NCBI GenBank assembly: GCA_946122785.1
Contig: CAMGYJ010000007.1
Coordinates: forward strand, 36,543,587 to 36,607,586
Reading direction: 5' to 3'
DNA: 64,000 bases
Origin: Linum tenue
Lineage: Eukaryota; Streptophyta; Magnoliopsida; Malpighiales; Linaceae
Every line of letters begins with the position of its first letter. Within the stretch, counting starts at the first letter, position 1. The notes below the pieces were generated by a model that did no database searches, was not told the DNA's origin, and saw only the letters and a list, made by a program, of their open reading frames with translations. Below, piece by piece: positions 21,857-32,570 of the stretch. The translations under genes were made by a program, and so were the position numbers.

Positions 21857-23771
21857 TGTAACATCTCATTCCGTCAAAACCCATATTTCGATCGCTAGAA
21901 AGTTCGTGATTTAAAATCGAGCATTTTGGCAGTATTTCGACAAAAATCGGATTATCGATCGATCAGATAAGTATACGTATTATATATTAATTCCCCTGTC
22001 CATTATCTCCACCATCATCTTCCATTATTCGGACCGAGAGAAAACAGACCGAGCAGAGGCGCACAGGGCATCGCGAGGGTAAAATCTCAGAGCTCAATTC
22101 TTGAGCATAAGTGATCCGAAAATCCCGAATTTCTTGAATTCCTGATAAGCCAAATTAGGGTTTCGGAGTATCCGGAAGACGAATTGAGCCCAAATTTCAT
22201 ATACGAGCTTCCTGCAGCGAGGGGATATTAGGACGGTCTCGGATTTTAATTCAGGGTTCTTCCTGAAATTGACGTTTTAGTACGAGAAGGTTAAACCGGT
22301 GTTTGAACGACCAGAACTGGTGACGGATTAGCACGACATACCGGGTTTGTCGTATCACGATAATTATATTGATGCTTAGAATTGACCTAGGTGAATTAGA
22401 ATGGCATGATTAGGGGTGTATGGACTTTTATGCTATATGATGAACCATGGATGGTTGTATGATATTATTGACTTGCCCTATCCGATATGGACCTTGTTTA
22501 TGTTGATGATTGCATACATGTTGCCATTTGTGGCTTAACCGTTGATATGACTTCATGGTTGTTCGATCAGGTGTTTTGACATGATGTGATATTGTGGTTG
22601 TATTTGGATGCACAAGTGGGGGAAATAAACTTCCCAGGGTGATATTATGATGTTTAAGGAGGATGACTTGCACGAGGGTTTATCCCGAGGAAGTGCAATT
22701 ATACGACTCCTGGTTATGTTGAGCCAATTGTGGCCAGGTCAAGAACATGTCCAAGTAACGAATTATGATTAAGCAAGATGAGATATGGATCATGTATAAG
22801 ATTACCAAACAAGAGTGATTTGGTCTCATGGTCAATTACATAGTAATTAGGGCTCCCCATGCTATTACTCCGTTATGATATGTTATGTCACACCCATGAT
22901 GTGGTGTTGACCGTTGATTCATCATGAGATATGACCACACCCAGAGTGGTGTTGAGTCCGATATGACCACACCCAGGGTGGTGTCAGGTCCGATATGACT
23001 ACACCGGCAGTGGTGGGTCCGATATGACCACATCCACGAGATGTTTGGTCCGTATTCCCGGGAGAGTAATTAGCATGGGAGTAGCCAGACGCCTATAAGT
23101 AAAACATGATAAGACACACTTGCATAAGTCAAGGTGGTTGAGTCTTTTGCCCATTGGGACATGAGGATGGCTGAGGTCCGATCCTAGTGTTTTGGCTTGT
23201 TTGCTAGATGTATGGTAGGGGTATGCTCTGTTATGAACTCACGATGCTATGATTATCTCACTCAGCTATGAGCTGACCCTCTTTTATTCTTCTTCTCTGC
23301 TTATGCTATGTGTAAGTAGATCATCAGCAACAGCAGTAGATAGGTGTTAGGTAGGAGAGGAGCTAGATTTGAAGTCAAGATGAGGTATGGTCTTCAACTA
23401 TTCTGTGCTTGGACGACTACTTGAGATTTTGGCCAGTGATCCACACCTTTTTGTAAAATGTTTTGAGAGCGTTTTTCATGTGCATACTAGCTTCTGATGT
23501 AGTGTGAGACATCCACAGGTGTGGAAAGTTGATGATATGTGTATATTTGTGTAACATGAAACTGTGACTATGGCTATGAAAAGCCAATGCATGGATTTAG
23601 ATGAATTATTTTGCAGGATCGGATGGAAGAACTCTTAACCCATTACGCGAGTAATTCATGTCGAAATTTTATTTGGATAAATTTTGATAATTAATGTAAC
23701 ACCCGAGATTATTTCCGCTGCAATTATATGAAAAATATGATTAGGTAATACGTATAGGGTAGTGTATTACA
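21857..23771 (+). repeat. 3' LTR of the chromovirus-like element
   Basis: 1915 bp, closely matching the 5' LTR with scattered substitutions and two indels. It is clearly more diverged from its partner than the LTR pair at 3402/9669, so this insertion is older than that one. Confidence 0.92.
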
Positions 23772-24135
23772 CTTTCCCACAAAAGAATTTTCAAAACAAA
23801 TTACCTTTGCTTTCTTTCGTTTCAATTAGCAAACCTTTAAACCAAAGTTTTATCGCTAGATAATGATTTCAACAACGGAAGTAGGGGTAGACGGACCGGC
23901 CCAGGTCGATATATAAATACTTGCCCTATATTGCACCCGATTAAAGTTTAAAAACTTGGGCTCTAATTGGGGTTTAATTGTGGTGTAGTTTCGTGCGAGT
24001 CAATCCATTAGTCCATAACAAAGTACGATACTATCCAAATCATTTATCTCCAATTCGTACACATATACTAAGCAATACAAACTAACATAATTTTGTTAAC
24101 AATGGGAAAAGAAGTGAAAAAGTGACAGGTGAATT

Positions 24136-24156
24136 GGGGGGGGGGGGGGGGGGGGG
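24136..24156. repeat. Poly-G run, 21 bases
   Basis: An uninterrupted run of 21 G residues, 130 bp past the outer element. Its exact length may be uncertain in any sequencing method. Confidence 0.9.
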
Positions 24157-24414
24157 AATAGCTTTTGGCTTGAGTAACCACTCAAGTACATTTCAAACTA
24201 TTTATATTTTGAATGATTGTTTCTTTTATTGAAAGAATAAAATATAATTCCTATATCTTTATATATGAAGAAACACTATTAATAGGGCGGGTATGAGTAT
24301 CAAACAAGGGAGGCTAAAACCATATCCCATCGTCATCGAACTTTTTTCGGATTTTGTCGCTTTCAATCTCATATATAGTTAATGCAAACATGTCGGCATT
24401 TTACGCATTAATTT

Positions 24415-24762
24415 AGGGGTTGTTTGCTTGATAGATTTGGTGATGGGTTTGGATCCATGATGTACTTTGTCCAAAATCCATTGTTTGCTTCAAATATTTG
24501 GAGGTAACAAATTCGTGGGATCCATGGACTTTGAGGGTCATTATATTTTCTTTCTCCTCTTATATAATTGAGGGCAATAAAAGTAAATTTTACTTCATAC
24601 ATACAAATTTAGTTAACAAAATCCATCATGAAATCCATGAATCAAACAATGGTGTTTTTCAATTCCATAATTAACCCAAAACTCTCATATATCCATGGTT
24701 TTTCAAAACCCAAATTATATAAAAATCTTCGTTTTTCAAATTTACAAAGCAAACGACCACTC
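24415..24762 (+). repeat. Candidate MITE, about 350 bp
   Basis: It starts GGGGTTGTTTGCTTG after TTA and ends with the reverse complement of GTGGTCGTTTGCTTTG. AAATCCATTGTTTGCTTCAAAT inside it has a counterpart in the - strand sequence at 51236-51465. The ends suggest a PIF/Harbinger-like MITE, but the flanking TSD is imperfect (TTA against TCA). No coding capacity. Confidence 0.5.
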
Positions 24763-24828
24763 AGATTGGATACAGTCAGATAGGCGGGATGGTAGATTTA
24801 GGCGGGATGGTGAGATTGCCATCCCTCG

Positions 24829-24935
24829 TGTCCATCGCATCAGCTAACCTATGTCCCCCACATTCAGCCCATAACCAATGTCCATCGTATCACCTAACCT
24901 ATGTCCTCCACATTCATGTTGAGCCCATAACCAAT
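24829..24935. repeat. Tandem duplication, about 53-bp unit, two copies
   Basis: The segment beginning GTCCATCG and ending GCCCATAACCAAT occurs twice in a row (about 24830-24880 and 24881-24935) with a few substitutions and a small insertion. Function unknown; I see nothing else between 24763 and 25110. Confidence 0.75.
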
Positions 24936-25111
24936 CCCTAGTCCACATGTCCTTTATTGCACTTTGCCCTTGGGCATTAATTCTTGCTTGAGTGGGCTTG
25001 TTGTACCTATATAGTTGGCGCTGTCCTTAGTTTTAGTGTCGTTGTCGGCTGGGCTTCATGCCTGTCAAAGGACTTCGATATATATGCACTGTCGTTTTAG
25101 TGTAGTGAGCA

Positions 25112-25386
25112 CTTCTACTATATGGTGCTTTAATGTACAACTTAAAATTGTACCATAACGTTAAATGTATAAGTTCAGGTTGTACCATAAAGAAATTTGT
25201 GCTCTTATATTATGGTACAACTTTATAACTTAAACTTGTACTATCAAATGAAAGTACAAGTTTAAGTTGTATCATAAAACAATTTGACAAAAGAGTATAG
25301 GTACAATCTGAAGTTGACCATAACGTTAAAGGTAAAACTTCAAGTTTTACCATAAGGGAAAAACCTATAGCACCAATACTATATAA
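25112..25386. repeat. Candidate fold-back MITE, AT-rich
   Basis: The ends are inverted copies around TGGTGCT, and the inside has repeated inverted pairs of the form TTGTACCATAA / TTATGGTACAA. No TSD could be fixed. Non-coding. Confidence 0.4.
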
Positions 25387-25389
25387 CAT

Positions 25390-26224
25390 TGTAAAATTCC
25401 TCTTAGTGTTGCTCGATAAATGGTTGTCGGCTGGTCACTTGGGATTGTCTGCAGTCATGAGACCTAAGTCAAGCAGCTACCACTAATACTTTTTTTTTAT
25501 AACCCAGAAATATCCCCACACACCACTTGAGTGATGACGGAGCGAGATCAAACCTGAGAGTTCACTTGTTTAAGCCTTTTGAGCCCTCCACTAAAATCTC
25601 CATTAGCACCGTCAGAAACACTATAAAAGGGTCTCGAGGAGGATCGTACTCAAAACTTCACCCATAAAAAATGAGCGCCCAACGATAGTTCACCAATCGA
25701 GGTATGTGACGTTTGGCAGCTACCTCAAGTACCTACTACCTAGCTATTAGGCGGGCTTTTGTGAAATACAATACCAGCCGGATTTTTTTTTTATAATAAT
25801 ACAATACCAGCACTTAACGAAAAGAAAAGAAACCATTAACTCGATCGATCGGATCCGTTATAACAATTAACAATGAACATACTATACCGAACCATTAACC
25901 ATGGAATGGATTTGTCGTCCCTTAGAAGCCACTTTCTCACTGTTCCAGTTTATTATTTGTGGAAAGGAAAGGAAGACGGGTTTTGTCCCTTCTCAATGGC
26001 ACCTAACAGTAAAATATTAGGGGTCGACGGTGATATTATATGGCTATCGAGTGCAACAATGCAATTAACAAGTGAGATGTTCCCATAAAAGACTGTACAC
26101 GTACGCGCCCACCACAGAAATCACCTGAGAATATGCTAATTAATTAATACTAATATGCTCCAACAAATATCTAAGCTCCAATTTATACATAAAGTAATAT
26201 AAGACACGGCTAACCATGCAACCA
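25390..26224. other. Intergenic, nothing recognised
   Basis: I found no coding sequence, RNA gene or transposon end here. The longest frame (25873-26088, 71 codons) has no recognisable feature. Confidence 0.5.
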
Positions 26225-27755
26225 TCTACACACTACTATAAGGAGATTTCGCATGGTAAGGGGGTTTAAACTCAAATTAGAGCCATGCGCGCATCCCAAG
26301 GAAGGACACACGTGTCTTTTTCTATTTTGCTTTTAGCTACCTCTTCTCATTCATTCCGCTGGAGAGAGAAAATTTCATTATTGGGGTTGGATTTTTCCTG
26401 ATACTCATATTCCTACTTTTAGTTTACGGTTCTAGCATTTCATTTTTAAATACTTGCTAGAAATATATTATGCTAATTAAATGAAATTGATACTGCATCA
26501 GTCACTCTAAATTCTAATTAAAACGTATATGGAGTATGTTAAATGGCTCTCTTCTATTGGTGGACATAGAAAAGGTGACGCCTGGATTAAACAGTCTAAC
26601 CTTCACACCAAATTGGTAGACCGAAATAAGCATCAGGTCGACTATTTGATACTTTGATAGACCTTCATTTATTATATAAAATACAGGGCCACAAATTTCT
26701 ATTTTTGCATTCATGTTTCTTTGAAATGATCGACATGAGAGAATGTAATCGACATGACCTAAATCATACAAATTATATCACATATTATAACTATACTGAT
26801 CTACCTAATTATTGATGAACATCTCAGATAAAGTTTCCATACAATATTTTTGGAGTCTGAACAAATCATCACATGCATGCCCGAACAAAAATATCAACAT
26901 TTGTTTTGTTTACTTCGAGAAAAACATTTATTTCCAACCCCAATCAAATTCACTTTAGATGTTTAAGGGATTACTTAGAGAAAATTTTATCGTGCATATA
27001 ACAGTATTGTAATTTTTAGTGAGAATAAAAATCGTGAAATTCTTTTTGGAAGATTTTTTAACTTCAGAAAATATGGTGTTTCACATTTGTAAATTTTTTA
27101 ACCATTAAGTTCTTGCTTTCTATGAAACATAGAAGAAGAAAGATTCGTTTAATGGTGGAGGTAGTACATTTATTTATGGAGATAATGACATTTTTGAGAA
27201 GAAAATAGAGAATTAATTCTGGAGATAGAAGTATAAAAATTAACGAGAAGACAAGATATGAGACAATATTCATTACTTGAAAGAGGTAATATCTACTTGC
27301 GTACAAAATATGTTTCATAATTGTCAAAAGTTACCATTAAATTTTACTTTAATGAAATTTTGGAGAAGAAGGAAGCGACCGTTTAAATGCAGCAGAACAA
27401 TAATATAATATTAATATGGAAAACATAGGTGTTATTAATGGGATGAAGGTGTTGTTTTTGGTAGAGATGATAATGCTAATGGAGAAGCAATCGCGAAGTC
27501 AAAAAGGAAATGTTGTAATTCTAATCGAAGTCTGATTTAAACACCTAGGAGTTGATTCCCTTGCACGGTTTATTTTAACTTTTGGTATTGATATTAGTTG
27601 ATAAATAGGTTAGAATGTGAAAAAAATTTCAAATTTATTATTCATGTTTTTATTTTAGTTTTTCAATAATTTAATATCGGATTCCTTTATAATAGCAAAT
27701 CAAAAATTTTTTTTGTTTATATCGTATCCGGCCAACGGGCCGGGACCAAATCTAG
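26225..27755 (+). mobile_element. Non-autonomous Helitron, 1531 bp
   Basis: The 5' end reads TCTACACACTACTATAAGGA, the TC plus CTACTATAA style of plant Helitrons, directly after an A. The 3' end is CTAG at 27752-27755, followed by T. A GC-rich hairpin, CCGGCC-AACG-GGCCGG (27728-27743), lies eight bases before the terminal CTAG. Insertion between A and T without duplication is the Helitron signature. No Rep/helicase ORF fits within 1.5 kb. An AT-rich - strand frame at 27064-27327 looks like chance. Confidence 0.75.
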
Positions 27756-28850
27756 TGATCATGTTAATCCCATTCCATAACATAATTCACTCAAACCGAT
27801 TAAGTATTTATCATGAAAAATAATAGTCTCGATAATCTTTCATGGAATTGTGGAGGCCTACTCCAGATTTTAGATGTGGTTCGAATTATTTTTTAAGTAT
27901 AATAAAACGAAAATGATTATGCAGGGATGGATCCAGGTTTAAAAAATAGTGTCTTAAGCGACACATCAACGTCCAGGATTTTGGTAAAAAAATTCATATC
28001 TCGTCATTATAATAAAAATTTGAAACTACGATATCCAAAACACCTCCAAAATTTGTAATTGACACATCTATTGTAACTACAAGCAATTGAAATGACTTTT
28101 TTGTTACTATTTAGTTAATAAGAAAATGAAATTCGAAATAAGATTAGTGACCAATTCATCAATGATTGTTTGGATTCTATCATGCATGATTGTTGGATTC
28201 TTTTCTTAAGCACGAAAAAACAAAAAGAAAATCAAGTCAATTACAAAACCAAAATCAAAGTCGTTAAGGACCTTATTGATTATTGGTTAACCAAAAAACA
28301 ATTTTAGTTTGATTTTGATAAATCAAGGGAAAAAATATACTCATAATTTGAGAAATAAAAAAATGAAGTAAGAAAAGACAACGAGAAACATGAAGATACG
28401 AAAGAAGTCTACTACAAGAACCATTTCCTATATGAAATTATCCCTATTTCTGGGAGGCTTCATATTCACTAATGTCCATGTATGGTATTATTAAGTTATG
28501 TCCAAATCAATAAATCAGATAAGTGATGTCTCTTTAGATAACGTACCGTCATCGCAAAAGGATCGAACATATGAATGTGCATAAGCCCCTTAAAGAGATA
28601 GAGGCGAAAAACATGCAGCAGCGAAGAATAGGCTTTCCAATCTTTCTTACTAATAATAAGTTATAAGAAAGGGGCAAGCCAAAACCAAAACTCTTGAGAC
28701 TCAAGTAGAGCGGCGTCGGCACTGGATAAGGAGATGATAGAACATAGCTTTATTGCAAGACAAAAGCTAAGACGACGATTAGGAATTGTTCGTACCACTG
28801 CCGAAACAGATTCTATCAAATTTCACACTTTCTATGATATATATATATAT
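27756..28850. other. Intergenic AT-rich sequence, nothing recognised
   Basis: No frame, repeat or element end that I can support, apart from the start of a short TA run at about 28838. Confidence 0.5.
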
Positions 28851-29253
28851 GGGGAGTTCTATGGTACCCAGGGTGAAATCCGGGGTACCGCATACCTTGA
28901 GTAAGAAAATGCTATCTAGACCTCGAATTAGCAGAATTTTTCGGCATGATACTATACTTTAACCCTTAAAGATCAAAATCTAGGTCTTAATTCTCTAAAT
29001 CTTGTACCGCAAGATCAATTTAATTAGAAACAATAATCGACGGTTATGATTCGTCCAAATATAGGCAAAAAAATCAATGTACCATCTTAGGGTTCATAGT
29101 TTATGATTTAGATGATTAGGACCTAGGGTTCACTCATTAAGGGTTAGGGTATAGTATCATGCCGAAAAATTCTGATAATTCGAGGTCTAGATAGTGTTTT
29201 CATACTCAAGGTATGCGGTACCCCGGATTTTACCCGGGGTACCATAGAAGGCA

Positions 29254-29255
<2 letters not shown>
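28851..29255. mobile_element. Fold-back MITE, about 405 bp, between TA repeats
   Basis: Inverted terminal segments of more than 100 bp can be paired: TTCTATGGTACCC...CCGGGGTACCGCATACC on the left, and the same on the opposite strand at the right. The internal GTCTAGATAG and GGCATGATACTATA motifs are also inverted. It sits between TA tracts, so a TA target duplication is likely but cannot be shown. A relative lies at 43038-43307. Confidence 0.65.
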
Positions 29256-29317
<62 letters not shown>

Positions 29318-29318
29318 T
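29256..29318. repeat. (TA)n microsatellite
   Basis: About 60 bases of nearly pure TA directly after the fold-back element. Confidence 0.9.
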
Positions 29319-29769
29319 AGAACAATTGATAGAAGAATATAAGTTTAATGTATTTCTTTGATCAGTAACAAGTTATAAAAAAAGAAATATCAGATTAATA
29401 CACATTTCGTCTTTGTAAACAAATGCTAATATTCATATTTCGAAATAGAACTTAAAACACATGTATAATGTACACGGTTAAACAAAGATTTGTTTTTGGT
29501 ATATTTCAAAGCTGAAAATGTTGTTTCTATGACGTTGCAAATGCAACCCTTATAGGCACTTCAAAGAATTGTTAAATTGCACCTTATCTTTGATTGAACT
29601 GTACAAATCATCTATCATATCTAAACTAGTATGAATATGATGCACAAATATTATGAAATATCATGCTAATTAACTAGTTTTATACCCATGAATGGAGATT
29701 TTTTTATAATACAAAAAAATTATGATAATATTGCATTAATCTATTAAAATATCATATGACTTGTAATCC
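29319..29769. other. Intergenic AT-rich sequence, nothing recognised
   Basis: I see no coding, RNA or mobile-element signal. Confidence 0.5.
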
Positions 29770-30582
29770 CGAAAGCATTAGCAATTATGGCCATTATGGT
29801 TAAGAAGGCACTGAATGATGAGGGATCCAATCTAATACCGAATCTTATCTCACGGTTAGGTGGACGATATACTATAGCAGTCACCTACCACACTTCCCCC
29901 ATTCGAGAATTTAAAGGAGAAGCCGACTCCTACTTTCGTTTTATTGGAGCTACCACGCCGCTTCCAGGAAACGGCAAGGAACATACAAGATTAGAGGAAG
30001 GTGAAAAGAGAGAAAATTGCCTCCTTTTGCTTTGGGAGTTCCTTGTTTTTTGCCTCCCCACCCAAAAAAGAAATTTACTTCTTTTTCAGATTTCAAGATG
30101 TAAGAAATAGTGTGCTGACAGGAAAATAAATTGATGGGCAAGACCCCTCTCTCATGTGTTTGGCATCCGCTTCCGGCTCTCCAAGCGATCGATGAGGCTA
30201 CAACTCTCTCTCTCTCCCTCTCTACCAGACACTCCCTATCTCCTTTTCCGCTGCTGCTCGTTAATTAGAAGAAAGGGTGAACATAGGGTTTTACGTTGGG
30301 GAACAATAATGGGGTTGGGACGTTTGGGGAATTATTGGGGGGAAGAGAGAGAGAGACGGGGAAGAGAGGGGCACTGATGGGGTTTGGGGTTTTCTTATTA
30401 TTAATTTTTCCCCTTTTAATTGCTCCTAGGTAACGTGGGGATGATGAGGAATTATATAATTAATAATAACAGTAAGATTGATAACTACTATTATTATTTC
30501 TAACCCACGGATGCAATCTTTCGTGCGTAAACATCGATCCAATCGTTCGGTCGAACTTAGACTCAAATGTCGGGGCGTTACA
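29770..30582 (-). repeat. Possible LTR fragment (starts at 30582, other end unplaced)
   Basis: Read on the - strand, the sequence begins TGTAACGCCCCGACATTTGAG at 30582, a typical start for chromovirus-type LTRs, exactly where the LINE ORF at 30583-30946 is broken off. A pyrimidine-rich CCCCTCTCTTCCCCGTCTCTC stretch follows, like a leader. I could not find the other end, a primer site or a TSD. The + strand frame at 29787-30110 has no recognisable domain. Confidence 0.35.
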
Positions 30583-30583
30583 G

Positions 30584-30946
30584 CTTATCAAACCTATCTT
30601 GAGGGACATAGACGGTGATCAAATGCCAAATTAAAGAAGATGACAGGTCCTTGAATTCGACATGGAGATAGAAAGAACCTTCGGAACTCGATAACATCTG
30701 CGAATGTTGTTTGTCCCAATATATCATGATACCTCCAGAACTCCCATCTGCATTTTTGGCGACCCAACCAACGTCTCGACGACCACTAATACTAGCTACA
30801 AAAAAATCGTTGCACTCAGCCCATTTAGTCTCAACCAATCCAGCAATCTGAGGTTTTGTTCGATCAATTAGACGTTTAATGCGCGCTCTCTTGGTAGGAT
30901 CCCCAAGACCTCTAACATTCCATAAATAAACAGACGAACTCATCAA
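30584..30946 (-). pseudogene. LINE ORF2 endonuclease N-terminus, truncated
   Basis: It encodes the apurinic-endonuclease-like start YLWNVRGLGDPTKRARIKRL, then PQIAGLVETKWAE with the conserved ETK glutamate, and ends at LITVYVPQD. The rest of the endonuclease and all of RT are missing. Confidence 0.85.
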
Positions 30947-31372
30947 ACTGTATCAGAGATGATTCTACCAGTCCTCCTCTTGCTCTTTCTCGGTCCCTTA
31001 GGAGGAGAGCTTAAAGGTCCACGAGGATGGGCCTCCATTCAAGTTTAGAGCGAGAGATTGTAACCTTCTTCTGATGCATATCCTTAGAAGTATTAGCAAT
31101 CAATTGATCAACCTTATCATGCCCATCATCGAGTTACAGAGAGAAAAAGCGACTCAGCGACACACTCCTATCGACCAGAGTATCAACATCGAACGAGTAT
31201 GCCTCCAAGTTCCAGCTACGCTCTTCATTATCCAGAACCCAAGAGGGAGAAGGGAGCTCAGGAGAAAGAGATCTGGGAGGGGGGAAAAGGCTTCCAAAGA
31301 GTCATCAATTGGAGGGGATACATGGCATGGGGAAACATCGAGACTCGACCTGCAACTATCCATAACAGGGGA

Positions 31373-32553
31373 TCAAGGCGAAAGGGGCTCCGAATCAAAA
31401 CTTACAACATCAATATCCGCATGAAGAGCTTCTGGAGATGGTGGCAGGCAGGAAAAGAGAGAAGAGAAAGGCTGAATCTGAGGGATTAGAATTGAGAATG
31501 ACGAGTAGGGAAAGGATTGGAATTGAAGGAGCAGCTGTCTCGAAGAGGAAGCATTTGAGAAGGTAGGCGAAATGGAAAAGGAAAAAAGAGGAAGATTTCT
31601 AGGGATTGAAGGGATCAAGGAAAGAAGACCGAAAGGGAGCAAGAGTTTAGACCTCTCTGAGAAGGATGGGTTGGGCTTAGCTAATAGAAGTGAAGGGGAC
31701 CGAGAAGGAGAGTTTGGGAGAGGAGGAGGAGGGCTGGGGAGAGGGCTTAGATCGGCTGAGAGAAAAGAAGAAGAAGGTTGAAGCCCAATGGGCCTTTCCT
31801 TGCGAACCCAAAATGTTTTGAGAGACTTTCGATGAAATGAGCGCCCCAACAAACTTTTACTCCTTGAAAAGCGTCCTATATCCGAAAAAGTCTCCCTCTC
31901 GGAAAGCCCCCCTTTCTCCCCATGCATGTCGAGGAACGAGAGGAAACTGAACAGTCGAAACTCTTCTTCTTCCCAGAACTCCGGCTAATGTCAATTGGAT
32001 TGCTAGAATTGAAAAAACACGCAGGCGGTGGGACAACCTTGACAACGAACTGTTCGGATTCGAAAGAAATAGGGATCTCTTTAGGAATGGCACCATTCTT
32101 TTTAATCCTGATCCGAGTGAATTGAAAACTCCAGGAGTTCCAATCAATTTCAACGAAAGATCCACAGAATTCACTAATAGTTTTCAAAAGATTGATGCTT
32201 TTTAGATGAAGCGGCACCCCATAAATCAGAATCCATAGATCCTCAGCTGAGTAGGGTTCTTCCTTATCCGACCAAGCTGAAATGGTGATGATGAAACCTC
32301 TGAATTGTGAACTAGCATTGTTTCTGATACGCTTAGCTTCCAAGATACTGGGGCACTCAAGCAGCCACCTCCCGTCTGCTCTGTCTTCCAAAATAGAGTT
32401 GTCATCGATTGTCCAATTTCTTTTAGCCCACCTCATGAACTCAGAGATCATATTCCCCGTAATGGTCTCGGACCCGAATGAGAGAAAACAGAGCATAAGA
32501 GATCTTCCAGGAGTTTCACGTCTTTCTTGAACGCCTTCTTCCAAGAGTTTCAC
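31373..32553 (-). pseudogene. LINE ORF1 (DUF4283-like RNA-binding protein), broken
   Basis: The frame 32553-31876 shows the plant LINE/DUF4283 pattern: TIDDNSILEDRADGRWLLECPSILEAKRI, then WILIYGVPLHLKSINLLKTISEFCG, then IRIKKNGAIPKEIPI. It then shifts frame into a serine/proline-rich linker (31927-31373). I could not find a zinc knuckle. This protein would bind the element's RNA. Confidence 0.7.
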
Positions 32554-32570
32554 GTCTTTAATGGACCAAA

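Larger units (their letters stand above)
19031..23771 (+). mobile_element. Chromovirus-like (Tekay/Del style) LTR element with almost no internal region
   Basis: LTRs at 19031-21036 (2006 bp) and 21857-23771 (1915 bp) start TGTAACATC and end TTACA. The perfect 5-bp TSD CTTTC is at 19026-19030 and 23772-23776. The primer site TGGTATCAGAGCTGG (21040-21054) matches initiator tRNA-Met. The polypurine tract is around 21844-21855 (AGGAGGGGAGAA). Only about 820 bp lie between the LTRs, with no gag or pol. The family assignment rests on LTR termini, primer site and polypurine tract only. Two indels explain the LTR length difference: a TA-rich segment near 19155-19210 only in the 5' copy, and a 36-bp loss between ATGCAT repeats in the 3' copy. 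Confidence 0.92.
1..24002 (+). mobile_element. Old Athila-type Ty3/gypsy retrotransposon, split by four nested insertions
   Basis: The end of a 5' LTR (1-43) matches the end of a 3' LTR at 23960-24002 with two mismatches. Between them, in order on the + strand, lie a tRNA-Asp primer site, gag/protease, RT, RNase H, integrase, a noncoding tail and a polypurine tract, which is the Athila order. Without the insertions and duplicated target bases, about 7.56 kb of this element lies in the window. Its 5' end is off the left edge, so its own TSD cannot be tested; the bases after the 3' LTR are ATCCA. Every coding domain carries stops, frameshifts or lost catalytic residues, so it is dead. Confidence 0.9.
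17818..24002 (+). repeat. 3' LTR of the outer Athila element, interrupted
   Basis: It starts TGATTCGGGACTAATTGC after the polypurine tract and ends GCGAGTCA at 24002. Removing the insertion at 19031-23771 and one copy of its target duplication leaves an LTR of about 1439 bp. It has a 16-bp perfect palindrome GTTCACGGCCGTGAAC (18115-18130), and CGCCAGTTCACGG at 18010-18022 pairs with CCGTGAACTGGCG at 18048-18060. Like the other two Athila LTRs it contains TTTTACGCTAGGTT (17895-17908). Confidence 0.88.
30583..32570 (-). mobile_element. Decayed LINE (L1-type), ORF1 and start of endonuclease only
   Basis: On the - strand, ORF1 (from 32553) is followed by the start of the ORF2 endonuclease (30946-30583). 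The endonuclease is cut off after about 120 codons at a junction with LTR-like sequence, and RT is absent. There is no poly(A) tail, as the 3' part is missing. Confidence 0.8.

Noticed and set aside
29787..30110. 107-codon + strand frame as a host gene
   Set aside because: No domain, no supporting exon structure, and it overlaps the possible LTR fragment.
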